DNA of 38,041 nt. Origin: Candidatus Rokuibacteriota bacterium. GTDB taxonomy: Bacteria > Methylomirabilota > Methylomirabilia > Rokubacteriales > CSP1-6. Each line of letters begins with the position of its first letter. Position 1 is the stretch's first letter. The position numbers were made by a program, and so were the translations under genes. The DNA is taken from positions 1 to 38,041 of the forward strand of contig QHSQ01000134.1 in NCBI GenBank assembly GCA_003221615.1, written 5' to 3'. Shown piece by piece: positions 1 through 7,587 of this stretch. The notes under the pieces are model-generated. The model saw only the letters and a program-made list of their open reading frames with translations. It was not told the DNA's origin and did no database searches.

Positions 1-405
1 GATGCCGAGCGCCCGCGTGAGGTTGCCGGGGCCGCTGGCCAGCCGCCTCGAGTCGGGTTCGACGCGACGCCGGCGCGCCATCGCGGACAGCCCCGCCACC
101 GGCTCCAGCGCGCGGACCAGGACGCAGCCGGGGCGCCCAGCCGCCCCGGCGATCGCGTTCAGGCAGTAGTGGATCCCGTAGTTCAGGTAGACGTAAGCGA
201 AGCCGCCCTCACCGTAGAAGAGGGCGTGGCTGCGGGGTCTGAACGCGGCGTGCGAAGCGGCGTCTTCGGGCCCGAGATACGCTTCCGTCTCGACGATGCG
301 TCCCGCCGTCACGGCACGGCCGCGCCGTGACACGACGATGCACCCGAGCAGGTCGCGCGCGACCGCGCGCGCCGGCCGCAGGTAGAAGAGGCGCGGCAGC
401 GGCAC
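1..405 (-). CDS. mpg: 3-methyladenine DNA glycosylase, AAG/MPG family (3' end outside window)
   Basis: Base-excision repair enzyme of the alkyladenine glycosylase fold, expected to remove 3-methyladenine and other alkylated purines from DNA. The 135 residues present open with PLPRLFYLRPA, then ARDLLGC, the hallmark IVETEAYLGPEDAASHA, the ALFYGEGGFAYVYLNYGIHYC block that carries the base-pocket aromatic residues, a VLVRALEP strand and LASGPGNLTRALGI. The Glu of ETEAY is the family's general base. The start is taken as the GTG at 405-403, which directly abuts the TAG stop of the upstream threonine synthase (TAGGTG), so translation is probably coupled. About one third of a typical 190-200 residue protein lies beyond base 1. 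Family assignment is firm; substrate range is inferred from the family. Confidence 0.9.
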   Translation of the reverse strand, partial: MPLPRLFYLRPARAVARDLLGCIVVSRRGRAVTAGRIVETEAYLGPEDAASHAAFRPRSHALFYGEGGFAYVYLNYGIHYCLNAIAGAAGRPGCVLVRALEPVAGLSAMARRRRVEPDSRRLASGPGNLTRALGI

Positions 406-1626
406 CTAGCCGAGGCGCTCGGTGACGAGGCGCTTGAGGGAGTCGAAGTCGAAGGCGACGGCTGCTCGGCTCGGCGGTTCGGCCTCGGTCTTGAGCCCCG
501 TCTCGCTGATGATCGCGCAGATGGTCTGCTCCCGGTCGAGCGCCTTCTGCGCGAGCAGCCGGGTCAGCACCGCCAAGGTCGCGACGCCGGTCGGCCCGGC
601 CCAGACGCCCTCGACCCGAGCGAGCCGCCGCTGCGTCTCGAGGATCTCGTCGTCCTCGGCGTCGCCGGCGAGTCCCTTGCCCTCGCGGAGGAGACGCAGG
701 ACCCACTCGCCCTTCTTGCCGGGATCACCCGCCGCGAGGCCTTCTGCCACGGTGTAACCGATCTTGAGCGGTGTGATCGGAGCGCCATCGCGGAACGCGC
801 GGGCGACCGCGTTCGCGCGCGTGGCCTGGGCGGCAACCATCAGCGGCGCGCGGGTGATCCAGCCCGCCTCGCGCATCTCGCGAAAGCCGCGGGCCGTGGC
901 GATGAACGTCTCGCCGACCGCGACCGGTGCGACCACGACGTCCGGCACCGTCCAGCCCGTCTGCTCGGCGATCTCGTAGGCGAGCGTCTTCTTGCCCTCT
1001 TGCTTGTAGGCGTTGCGCGAGGCGCCGCAGTCGAAGAACAGGTTGTCCTCGACGAGCCGGTCCCAGATCTTGATGAGGTCGTCGTAGACACCCTTGTAGA
1101 TGATGAGGTCCGCCGTCGTCGCCGCCATGTGCAAGAGCTTCGGCGCCGAGGCCCGCTCGTAGGCGAAGATCAGCGAGCGAAGCCCGGCGCGCGACGAGTA
1201 GGCGGCGATGGACGAGCCCGCGTTCCCCGAGCTGACGACCGACGTCGCGCGGTAGCCGAAGCGCAGCGCGGCGGCGACGGCCGTCGCCGACGAGCGATCC
1301 TTGACGGTGCCGGTCGGGTTCGTACCGTCGAACTTCAGCAGCAGCCGGCGCACGCCGAGCTCGCGGGCGAGCCGCGGACAGTCGAGCAGCGGTGTGCCGC
1401 CCTCGCCGAGCGTCACCCGGTGCGCCGGATCGGGGATCGGAAGGACCGGGGCGTAGCGCCAGAGGCCGGCGCCCGAGAGGAGCGCGGGGCCGGCCGCGCG
1501 CAGCCGGCCGATGTCGTAGCGGAGCTCGAGGAGCCCACGACACGCGGCGCATTCGAGGCGATAAGTGAGCGGATACGCCGCGCCGCAATCGATGCACGCG
1601 AGGTGTTCCGCCAGGGAGTCGGTCAT
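406..1626 (-). CDS. thrC: Threonine synthase (PLP fold type II)
   Basis: Converts O-phosphohomoserine to threonine. The 406-residue protein begins with a four-Cys zinc ribbon (C11/C14 and C26/C29) typical of the longer threonine synthases. Then come LGEGGTPL (73-80), the PLP-lysine motif NPTGTVKDRS with K109, and SSGNAG, which binds the cofactor phosphate. A glycine-rich C-terminal block, WAGPTGVATLAVL, follows. The ATG at 1626 overlaps the TGA of the upstream glycosyltransferase (ATGA), and the stop abuts the glycosylase start, so the three genes form one transcription unit. No other threonine-pathway gene is in view, so a related threonine synthase-like PLP lyase cannot be fully excluded. 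Confidence 0.88.
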   Translation of the reverse strand: MTDSLAEHLACIDCGAAYPLTYRLECAACRGLLELRYDIGRLRAAGPALLSGAGLWRYAPVLPIPDPAHRVTLGEGGTPLLDCPRLARELGVRRLLLKFDGTNPTGTVKDRSSATAVAAALRFGYRATSVVSSGNAGSSIAAYSSRAGLRSLIFAYERASAPKLLHMAATTADLIIYKGVYDDLIKIWDRLVEDNLFFDCGASRNAYKQEGKKTLAYEIAEQTGWTVPDVVVAPVAVGETFIATARGFREMREAGWITRAPLMVAAQATRANAVARAFRDGAPITPLKIGYTVAEGLAAGDPGKKGEWVLRLLREGKGLAGDAEDDEILETQRRLARVEGVWAGPTGVATLAVLTRLLAQKALDREQTICAIISETGLKTEAEPPSRAAVAFDFDSLKRLVTERLG

Positions 1627-2615
1627 GATCGCTTGCCGAAGCGCTCCTCGACCATCGCGAGCATCGCCTCGATGCGGTGGCGCAGCGTGTGCTCGGCGAG
1701 GGCGCGGCGACGGGCGTTCGCGCCGATCGCGCGGGCCTCGTCCGGGTGCTCGAGGTGCACGTCGAGCTGGCGCCGGAGCTCTCCCATATCGCGATAGCCG
1801 ACGATCTCCTCGCCGGCTTTGAAGAGATCGTGCAGATCTTCCTTGAGGTCCACGATCTGGCAGGCGCCGGCGGCGGCCAGCTCGAACGTGCGCGTGTTGA
1901 CGCCGACGATGTCGTTCATCGGATGATGGTGATTGAGCGACACGGTCGAGGCCGAGTACACCAGGAGCTTCTCGTGCCCGAACACCGGCGGCCCCGCGAT
2001 GGCGCGGACCACTGGATCCTCGGTCGCGGTCCAGCCGCTGCCCCAGACCTTCAGCGGATAGTCCCTCAGCGCCCGCACGAAGCGCTCGCGGTAGGGATAG
2101 CGGTTGCCGACGAACGAGATCTGCGCGCCGTAGCGCCGGGCCTCGTCGGCCGTCGGAGTCACCGGATGATGCGCCGAGGGCACGCAGTACATCGGCAGGT
2201 ACGCGAGGTTCCGCAGCCCGACCTGCTCGAGGCTTCGCATCGCGTAGCGCTCTTTCGTGAAGAACAGGTCGTACGCCTCGATCGCCTCGAACGGCATCAT
2301 CCAGAGCGGGTTGTCGGGGAAGAAGTTGAGGAAGAGCGTGTCCACCTTCCGCTTCACACGCGCGATCAGATCCGCGGTGATGGGCCCGCCCTTGATGACC
2401 AGCACGAGACTCGGCTGCCAGCCCAGGCACGTGCGTTCGAGGGAGCGCCGCAAGAGCGCCTGGTACGCGGTTTTCGTGGAGCGATTCTTGTAGAGCGGGT
2501 TGTCCTTGCGGTACTCGAACGTGCGCACGTCGTGGCCAAGCTCGGTGAGCTCGTCGGCGAAGTCCATCCCCATGAGCCCGGGCCGTTCAAAGGGGAGGAC
2601 GACCAGCCAGCGCAC
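1623..2615 (-). CDS. CgeB-like family 1 glycosyltransferase
   Basis: Probable cytoplasmic glycosyltransferase of the CgeB/DUF3880 type, two Rossmann domains, 330 residues. The N-terminus VRWLVVLPFERPG is a typical first strand and loop. The region FVGNRYPYRERFVRAL begins the donor-binding domain. LNHHHPMNDIVGVNTRTFE followed by LAAAGACQIVD matches the CgeB C-terminal signature, in which the acceptor-loop His/Asn and the RTFE Glu contact nucleotide sugar. The GTG at 2615 was chosen because the hydrophobic first strand starts there and a TGnTAnnnT box lies 7 nt upstream. The reading frame stays open further upstream but is low-complexity and antisense to the divergent permease. It heads the thrC-mpg unit. 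Acceptor and donor are unknown. Confidence 0.75.
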   Translation of the reverse strand: MRWLVVLPFERPGLMGMDFADELTELGHDVRTFEYRKDNPLYKNRSTKTAYQALLRRSLERTCLGWQPSLVLVIKGGPITADLIARVKRKVDTLFLNFFPDNPLWMMPFEAIEAYDLFFTKERYAMRSLEQVGLRNLAYLPMYCVPSAHHPVTPTADEARRYGAQISFVGNRYPYRERFVRALRDYPLKVWGSGWTATEDPVVRAIAGPPVFGHEKLLVYSASTVSLNHHHPMNDIVGVNTRTFELAAAGACQIVDLKEDLHDLFKAGEEIVGYRDMGELRRQLDVHLEHPDEARAIGANARRRALAEHTLRHRIEAMLAMVEERFGKRS

Positions 2616-2622
2616 GGGTCGT

Positions 2623-2631
2623 AGCGTAGCA
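2623..2631 (-). promoter_or_regulatory. Extended -10 promoter, leaderless start for the CgeB-like gene
   Basis: On the minus strand TGCTACGCT ends 7 nt before the GTG at 2615. No Shine-Dalgarno sequence fits in that space, so a leaderless transcript is inferred. Confidence 0.55.
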
Positions 2632-2643
2632 CACGAGCCGCGC

Positions 2644-2651
2644 TGTATGAT
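2644..2651 (+). promoter_or_regulatory. -10 promoter, leaderless start for the ABC permease operon
   Basis: TGTATGAT, with hexamer TATGAT at 2646-2651, ends 9 nt before the GTG at 2661. There is no clear -35 box and no ribosome-binding site between box and start. Confidence 0.6.
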
Positions 2652-2660
2652 GACCGCGCC

Positions 2661-3419
2661 GTGAAGGTCCGAGCCCTTCAGCGCCACGCACCCTCGCTCC
2701 TCCTGTTCGCCGCGTTGCTCGTGATCTGGCAGCTGGCGCCGCCGCTCTTGAGGATCCGCGAGTATCTGCTGCCCGGTCCCGTCAGCGTCGTCCGCGCGGC
2801 GCTGAACTTCTCGATTCCGTGGCACACGCATCTGGCGGTGACGACGCTCGAGATCCTGGGCGGCTTCGCCCTGGCCGGCGCCGCCGGCGTGGCGCTCGGC
2901 GTCGCGATCGCGTGGTCGCCGACGATCGCGCGCGCGCTGGTGCCGTTCCTCGTGTTCGTGAACACGCTGCCCAAGGTCGCGGTCGCGCCGCTGTTCCTCT
3001 TGTGGCTCGGCTATGGCATCGTGCCGAACGTCCTCATCGCCGCCCTGATCGGCTTCTTTCCGGTCGTCATCAATACCGCGGTCGGGCTCACCCAGGTGGA
3101 CGACGAGCTGCTCGACCTCGGCCGCGCGTTCGGCGCGCCCACCTGGAAGGTGTTCTTGAAAATCCGCCTGCCCAACGCGCTCCCGTACGTCCTCTCGGCG
3201 CTGAAGATCACCGCGACCGCGGCCGTGGTCGGCGCGATCGTCGGCGAGTTCGTCGCCTCACAGGCGGGGCTCGGCATGGTCATCGTCAACGCGCAGACGA
3301 ATCTCAACACGCCCGTCGCCTTCGCGGCGCTGCTGTGGATCTCGATCATCGGTCTGGCGCTCTATGGCGTCGTGTGCCTGGCCGCGCGCCGGTGGGCTCC
3401 CTGGGCCGACACGACGTGA
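2661..3419 (+). CDS. ABC transporter permease, NitT/TauT (SsuC/ThiX) family
   Basis: Inner-membrane channel subunit of an importer, 252 residues, six or so predicted membrane helices beginning with LLLFAALLVIWQLAPPLL. The cytoplasmic EAA-type loop that docks on the ATPase is visible as ELLDLGRAFGAPTWKVF followed by IRLPNALPYV. The segment VVGAIVGEFVASQAGLG is the usual C-terminal signature of SsuC/TauC-like permeases. Start is the GTG at 2661, directly behind a -10 box. It is the first gene of a three-gene importer operon (permease, binding protein, ATPase), 28 nt ahead of the binding protein. Confidence 0.88.
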   Translation: MKVRALQRHAPSLLLFAALLVIWQLAPPLLRIREYLLPGPVSVVRAALNFSIPWHTHLAVTTLEILGGFALAGAAGVALGVAIAWSPTIARALVPFLVFVNTLPKVAVAPLFLLWLGYGIVPNVLIAALIGFFPVVINTAVGLTQVDDELLDLGRAFGAPTWKVFLKIRLPNALPYVLSALKITATAAVVGAIVGEFVASQAGLGMVIVNAQTNLNTPVAFAALLWISIIGLALYGVVCLAARRWAPWADTT

Positions 3420-3447
3420 GCGGCCGGCCCGTCTCCAGGAGGACACG

Positions 3448-4464
3448 ATGCAGGTGAATCGGAGCACGTTCCTGATCGTCCTCACGCTCGTGCTGGTCGT
3501 CACGGCAGGGCTCGGGGCGCTCGACGCCCAGCCCGCGCAGAAGGTCGTGTTCGCGCTGAACTGGTTCGCGGTCGGCGACCACGCCGCGTACTGGGTGGCG
3601 CTCGACCGCGGCTACTACCGGGCCAAGGGGCTCGACGTCGAGCTGCAGAACTCGAAGGGCTCGGGCGACTCGATCGCCAAGGTGGACACGAACCGCGCCG
3701 ATCTCGGTCTGGCCGACGCGGTCGTCGTGATCCCCCGCATCGCACAGGGGGCGAAGATCAGGGTCGTGGGCGCGGTGTTCGACAACACGCCGCTGAACAT
3801 CTGGACGCGCAAGGACACGGGCATCGCGAAGCCGAAGGATCTCGAGGGCAAGACCCTGGCGGCGCCGCCCGGGGACGCGCAGCGCCAGCTCTTCCCCGCC
3901 TTCGCCAAGCTCAACGGGGTCGACGAGACGAAGGTGAAGTGGGTCAACATCGAGCCCGCGGCGAAGTTCGTCGCGCTCGCGGAGAAGCGCGCCGATGCCG
4001 TCCCCGACTACACGACGGGGCAGCCGTTCTGGGAAAAGGCCGTCGGCGCCGAGAACCTCGTGCGCATGCCGTGGAGCCAGTTCGGCTTCGAGACGTACTC
4101 GATGGCCATCTTCGCCAGCGAGAAGACCATCACCGAGCGTCCAAAGGTCTTGCGCGACTTCGTCGCCGCGTCCTACCAGGGCTGGCGCGACGTGATGGAG
4201 AACCCGAAGGCGGCGCTCGAGATCTTCAAGAAGCGCGTGCCCGATATCGACCTGGCCCTCATCGAGCCGAACATGATGCTCGGGCTCGAGCTCATGAAGA
4301 CCGACCGCTACGCGAAGAACGGGATCGGCTGGATCGAGCGCGCCAAGATGTGCCGCACGGTCGAGCTGATCAACACGTACATGCCGGACATGCCCCGCAA
4401 GGTCGGCTGCGACGAGACGTTCACGATCGAGTTCCTGACGAAGATCGACCCACCCAAGCGGTGA
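3448..4464 (+). CDS. ABC transporter substrate-binding protein, NMT1/THI5-like
   Basis: Periplasmic receptor of the importer, 338 residues. A signal peptide covers about residues 1-27, with a hydrophobic core FLIVLTLVLVV and a likely cut after LDA. The mature start KVVFALNWFAVGDHAAYWVA then GYYRAKGLDVE is the NMT1/THI5 signature shared by pyrimidine-precursor (ThiY), nitrate/sulfonate and aromatic-acid receptors. No lipobox Cys is present. The ATG at 3448 has a strong AGGAGG at 3437-3442. The stop overlaps the ATPase start (GTGA). Substrate cannot be fixed from sequence. No thiamine genes or THI-box-like leader are nearby, so a thiamine precursor is only one possibility. Confidence 0.88.
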   Translation: MQVNRSTFLIVLTLVLVVTAGLGALDAQPAQKVVFALNWFAVGDHAAYWVALDRGYYRAKGLDVELQNSKGSGDSIAKVDTNRADLGLADAVVVIPRIAQGAKIRVVGAVFDNTPLNIWTRKDTGIAKPKDLEGKTLAAPPGDAQRQLFPAFAKLNGVDETKVKWVNIEPAAKFVALAEKRADAVPDYTTGQPFWEKAVGAENLVRMPWSQFGFETYSMAIFASEKTITERPKVLRDFVAASYQGWRDVMENPKAALEIFKKRVPDIDLALIEPNMMLGLELMKTDRYAKNGIGWIERAKMCRTVELINTYMPDMPRKVGCDETFTIEFLTKIDPPKR

Positions 4465-5222
4465 TCGTCCTCGACGGAGTCGGGATGACGTACCGGGCCG
4501 ACTCCGGCCCCGTCGAGGCGCTCAGGGACATTTCGTTCGCGGTCGACCGGGGCGAGCTCGTCGCCCTGGTAGGACCCTCGGGCTGCGGGAAGTCCACGCT
4601 CCTCCGGATCATCGCGGGTCTGCGTCCACCCAGTGCCGGCCGGATCGCCGTGGACGGTCGCGCGGTCACTCGGCCCATCGCCGCAGTCGGGATGGTCTTC
4701 CAGGCTCCGGTGCTGCTCAAGTGGCGCCGGATCGTGGACAACGTCCTGCTCCCGGCCGAGCTGGCCGGCCTGAGCCCCGACGCCTACCGCGCGCGGGCCA
4801 CCGACCTGCTGAGGCTCGTGGGGCTCGAGGACTTCGGCGACAAGCTCCCGCGGGAGCTGTCGGGCGGCATGCAGCAGCGCGCCGCGCTCTGCCGCGCCCT
4901 GCTCCTCGATCCGCCGCTGCTCTTGATGGACGAGCCCTTCGGGGCGCTCGACGCGATGACCCGCGACGAGCTCAATCTGGAGCTCTTGCGGGTATGGGGC
5001 GAGGGGAGCCGCCAGCGGAAGACGATCCTGTTCGTCACGCACTCGATTCCAGAGGCGGTGTTTCTGGCCGACCGGGTCGTCGTGATGACGCCGCGTCCGG
5101 GAAGGGTGGCCAGGGTCGTTCAGGTTCGGCTGCCGAGGCCGCGCACGACGGCCACACGAGCCAGCGCACACTTTGGCGCCCTCACCCTCGAGCTCCACGA
5201 CGTCCTGACGCGCCCGGGCTGA
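4461..5222 (+). CDS. ABC transporter ATP-binding protein, NitT/TauT (SsuB/TauB) family
   Basis: ATPase powering the importer, 253 residues. Visible motifs in order are Walker A GPSGCGKST (38-46), Q-loop Gln81 in MVFQAP, signature LSGGMQQR (133-140), Walker B LLLMDEP with E158, D-loop GALDA, and the switch His194 in VTHSIPEA. ADRVVVMTPRPGRV is the usual SsuB/TauB ending. The GTG at 4461 overlaps the stop of the binding protein by 4 nt, which implies coupled translation. The ORF is open further upstream, but only as a shadow of the binding-protein gene. The stop codon lies in the loop of a strong hairpin shared with the convergent gene. Confidence 0.9.
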   Translation: MIVLDGVGMTYRADSGPVEALRDISFAVDRGELVALVGPSGCGKSTLLRIIAGLRPPSAGRIAVDGRAVTRPIAAVGMVFQAPVLLKWRRIVDNVLLPAELAGLSPDAYRARATDLLRLVGLEDFGDKLPRELSGGMQQRAALCRALLLDPPLLLMDEPFGALDAMTRDELNLELLRVWGEGSRQRKTILFVTHSIPEAVFLADRVVVMTPRPGRVARVVQVRLPRPRTTATRASAHFGALTLELHDVLTRPG

Positions 5223-5238
5223 GGTCGGGCGCGTCAGG
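5204..5238. terminator. Bidirectional hairpin between convergent genes
   Basis: A perfect 13-bp inverted repeat, CCTGACGCGCCCG at 5204-5216 and its reverse complement at 5226-5238, with a 9-nt loop. The ATPase stop lies in the loop and the stop of the convergent fusion gene lies in the right arm. There is no U-tract on either side, so a non-canonical terminator or a 3'-end-protecting hairpin is inferred. Confidence 0.65.
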
Positions 5239-7117
5239 CCACGGCGGCGGTACGGATCTGGCGGAAGCGCGCGGCGAACAGCGGATCGAAGAGGGCGGCG
5301 GTCGCGACGAGCACCGCGTCGGCGCCCTCGCGCAGGACGTCACGGGCACGCTCGACCGTCGAGATCCCGCCCACCGCGAGAACGGCGCGGTCCCACGCCC
5401 CGGCCTTCCGCCACGCGAGCATCTCGGCCACCTGACGCGAGGCGACCGTGAAGGTCTGGGCCCCCACGACGTCGGCGCGCTCGCGGCCGGTGCCCTCGAA
5501 GGCGGGCGAGCCCTTGTCGTCGAAGACTCGCCGGTTGATTCCGTGGACCAGCACGTAGCCGTGAGCCCAGGACGCCAGCCGGGTCGCCGTCTCGTGAAGG
5601 AGGCGCGGCGTCTTGAATGGTCCGAGCTTCGCCAGCACCGGGATGGAGACCGTCGTGCGCGTGCGGTAGAGGATCCGGGCGGCCAGGGACACGTTCTCGT
5701 AGATCATCTGAGGCTGCTCGACGAACGGGTCCGGCGTCGCCAGGTGGACCTCGACTGCGTCGGCTCCGCTCTCAGCGGCCCACCCTGCGCACTGGGCGTA
5801 GTCCTCGATGAGCGTCTCCGGGTCGCCGCCGGGCTGAGGGGTACCGATGACGCTGACGATCAGGACCTGTCCATGTCCGATGCGCTCTTTTGCTCGGCGA
5901 ATGTCCTTGCGCCAGACATCCGGCTCCATCGACGGCTCCCCGAGTGACACCGCGATCGTGGTGCCGCCGCTGTTGGCCGCGCGTGCGACGACCGCCGCCT
6001 GCTCGCGGTTGTCCACATGACGGATATTGGGCAGACCGTGGGCAGCCCGGAAGGTCGATCGGACGGTCGCGTAGGTCAGGACGTCGAATCCCAGTCGCGC
6101 GTACGCTTCGACCCACTTCGAGTTGAGCAGGGGACCGGCTGCGATGCCGAGGCTCGAGTTGACAGGACGGCCGAGAAGAATCCCGCCGGGGCCGGGCGGC
6201 AGACGACGCAAGCGTGAGATCAGATGGGTCATTCCATACTCTTCGGTGAAGCGACGGATCTGTGCGATGCACTGCTCGGGACCACCGATGATGAAGCGGT
6301 CGGCCATGAGCCGCTCCAGGTCGGTCGCGATCGACGCGTCGATGAAGGGGTGGCGCCACCCGCCGGCGTACTCTCTGCGGTACGCGATCATGATGTGCTC
6401 TTCGGCGAGCTCCCGAGCCTTTCGGTCGGTCTCGGCGATGATCAAATCCCGCGTCAGCGGCCACTCCGTGACCGCCTGGCTCCGGCCCGCCGCCTGCCGG
6501 TTGTCCAGGAAGCGCTTCTTGCCCGCGAGCAGGCGCTTGAGGTCGGCGGTGGGCCCGGGGATCCAGTTGTCGGCCAGGGTCGCCGCGCGCCTGAGCGTGA
6601 TGTCACCCCAGCCGCCGATCCAGAGCGGCGGATGCGGCCGGGTCACGGGCTTGGGCTCGAGTCGGCCCTCGACTGTGTAGTAGGCGCCCTTGAAGCTCAC
6701 CCGTTCCTGGGTCCAGAGCCCCTTGATGATCGCCAGCTGCTCCTCGAACCGGGCGCCGCGCTTCTCGAGATCGACACCGTAGAGCGCGAACTCGTCGGGC
6801 TTGTAGCCGATCGCGATGCCGAGCGTGGCGCGGCCGCCGGACATGACGTCGAGCATCGCGACGTCCTCGGCGAGCCGAACGGGGTGATGGAAGGCGGCGA
6901 CGATGATGTCGGTGCCGAGCATCATGCGTGAGGTGCGCGTCGCGAAGCCGGCGAGCACGGTCAGCGGCGAGGGCCAGTAATGGTTCGTCACCGAGTGGTG
7001 CTCTTCCATCCACACCGAATCGAAGCCGAGCTCTTCGGCCCGCGTGACCTCTTCGAGCGCTTCCTTGTAGTACGAGCCGCCCTCGATGGGGATGAAGCCA
7101 ATCTTGAGTCGCGCCAT
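5234..7117 (-). CDS. Fusion: LLM-class flavin oxidoreductase + dihydroorotate-dehydrogenase-like barrel
   Basis: One 627-residue frame holds two TIM-barrel flavoproteins. Residues 1 to about 303 are a luciferase-like monooxygenase: ARLKIGFIPIEGG, VWMEEHHSVTNHYWPSPLT, LDVMSGGRATLGIAIGYKPDEF, KPVTRPHPPLWIGG and a GPEQCIAQIRRF block. From about 305 to the end the protein is DHODH-like: LLGRPVNSSLGIAAGPLLNSKW, VHLATPDP, VLAKLGPF, and the phosphate-binding AVGGISTVERARDVL then GADAVLVATA. The LLM part stops at MTHLISRLRR (residues 296-305), short of the 25-30 residue helix that usually ends such proteins. Start is the ATG at 7117, 8 nt behind a TGCTAGGCT box; an ATG six codons upstream overlaps that box. 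A separate internal start at the ATG at 6232 is possible but has a poor ribosome site. Natural fusion and assembly chimera both remain open. Confidence 0.8.
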   Translation of the reverse strand: MARLKIGFIPIEGGSYYKEALEEVTRAEELGFDSVWMEEHHSVTNHYWPSPLTVLAGFATRTSRMMLGTDIIVAAFHHPVRLAEDVAMLDVMSGGRATLGIAIGYKPDEFALYGVDLEKRGARFEEQLAIIKGLWTQERVSFKGAYYTVEGRLEPKPVTRPHPPLWIGGWGDITLRRAATLADNWIPGPTADLKRLLAGKKRFLDNRQAAGRSQAVTEWPLTRDLIIAETDRKARELAEEHIMIAYRREYAGGWRHPFIDASIATDLERLMADRFIIGGPEQCIAQIRRFTEEYGMTHLISRLRRLPPGPGGILLGRPVNSSLGIAAGPLLNSKWVEAYARLGFDVLTYATVRSTFRAAHGLPNIRHVDNREQAAVVARAANSGGTTIAVSLGEPSMEPDVWRKDIRRAKERIGHGQVLIVSVIGTPQPGGDPETLIEDYAQCAGWAAESGADAVEVHLATPDPFVEQPQMIYENVSLAARILYRTRTTVSIPVLAKLGPFKTPRLLHETATRLASWAHGYVLVHGINRRVFDDKGSPAFEGTGRERADVVGAQTFTVASRQVAEMLAWRKAGAWDRAVLAVGGISTVERARDVLREGADAVLVATAALFDPLFAARFRQIRTAAVA

Positions 7118-7125
7118 GAGGCGAG

Positions 7126-7134
7126 AGCCTAGCA
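7126..7134 (-). promoter_or_regulatory. Extended -10 promoter, leaderless start for the LLM-DHODH fusion
   Basis: TGCTAGGCT on the minus strand ends 8 nt before the ATG at 7117. No Shine-Dalgarno sequence lies between. Confidence 0.55.
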
Positions 7135-7155
7135 TGGGTCCCGGAGACGAGTCAC

Positions 7156-7184
7156 TTGACAGACCCGGCCGCCGCGATTACACG
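7156..7184 (+). promoter_or_regulatory. Sigma70-type promoter of the cupin gene
   Basis: A consensus -35 TTGACA at 7156-7161, a 17-bp spacer and TACACG at 7179-7184. The leader then carries AAGGAGAG ahead of the ATG at 7214. The -10 is weak, so the exact box is uncertain. Confidence 0.5.
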
Positions 7185-7213
7185 GTGGTGCACCATACCG
7201 AAGGAGAGTCTCC

Positions 7214-7579
7214 ATGCCCAGCATGAAGGGCTTTCATGCCCTCAAGAATCTTCCCGAGGAGAAGGTCACTGACAAGATCTCACGCCGCATCCTCGTGGGC
7301 GACCAGGAGATGATCGTCTGGTGGTCGATGAAGGCGGGCGCTCATGCGACGGCCCACCAGCATCCGCACGAGCAGATCTTCTGGGTGCTCAAAGGGAGGA
7401 TGGAGTTCCGTCTCGGCAGCGACAAGCGGATCTGCGGTCCGGGCGACCTCGGCCTGATCCCCGGCGGCGTCGAGCACGAAGCGTGGTTTCCCGAGGACAC
7501 GGACGTGATCGACGTTTTCGCCCCGCCCCGACAGGACTTCCTCACGTCGGAGGTCCCGGCGTACATGCGGAAGGGCTGA
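7214..7579 (+). CDS. Small cupin-domain protein
   Basis: Single-domain metal-binding beta-barrel, 121 residues. Cupin motif 1 runs from G42 to G61 and contains H48, H50 and Q54 (AHQHPHEQIFWVLKG); the usual Glu position is Gln here, as in many cupins with an HPHEQ core. Motif 2 is PGDLGLIPGGVEHEAW with H88. The C-terminus, FAPPRQDFLTSEVPAY, is typical of short soil-bacterial cupins. The ATG has a good AAGGAG ribosome site. The gene stands alone, divergent from the LLM-DHODH fusion, and may share its regulation. Reaction and substrate are unknown; a dioxygenase, isomerase or binding role would all fit. Confidence 0.85.
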   Translation: MPSMKGFHALKNLPEEKVTDKISRRILVGDQEMIVWWSMKAGAHATAHQHPHEQIFWVLKGRMEFRLGSDKRICGPGDLGLIPGGVEHEAWFPEDTDVIDVFAPPRQDFLTSEVPAYMRKG

Positions 7580-7587
7580 GCGCCCGT

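Noticed and set aside
2616..3447. Thiamine-pyrophosphate riboswitch upstream of the NMT1-type importer
   Set aside because: Only 45 bp separate the divergent starts and the permease appears leaderless. I saw no THI-box sequence there or before the binding-protein gene.
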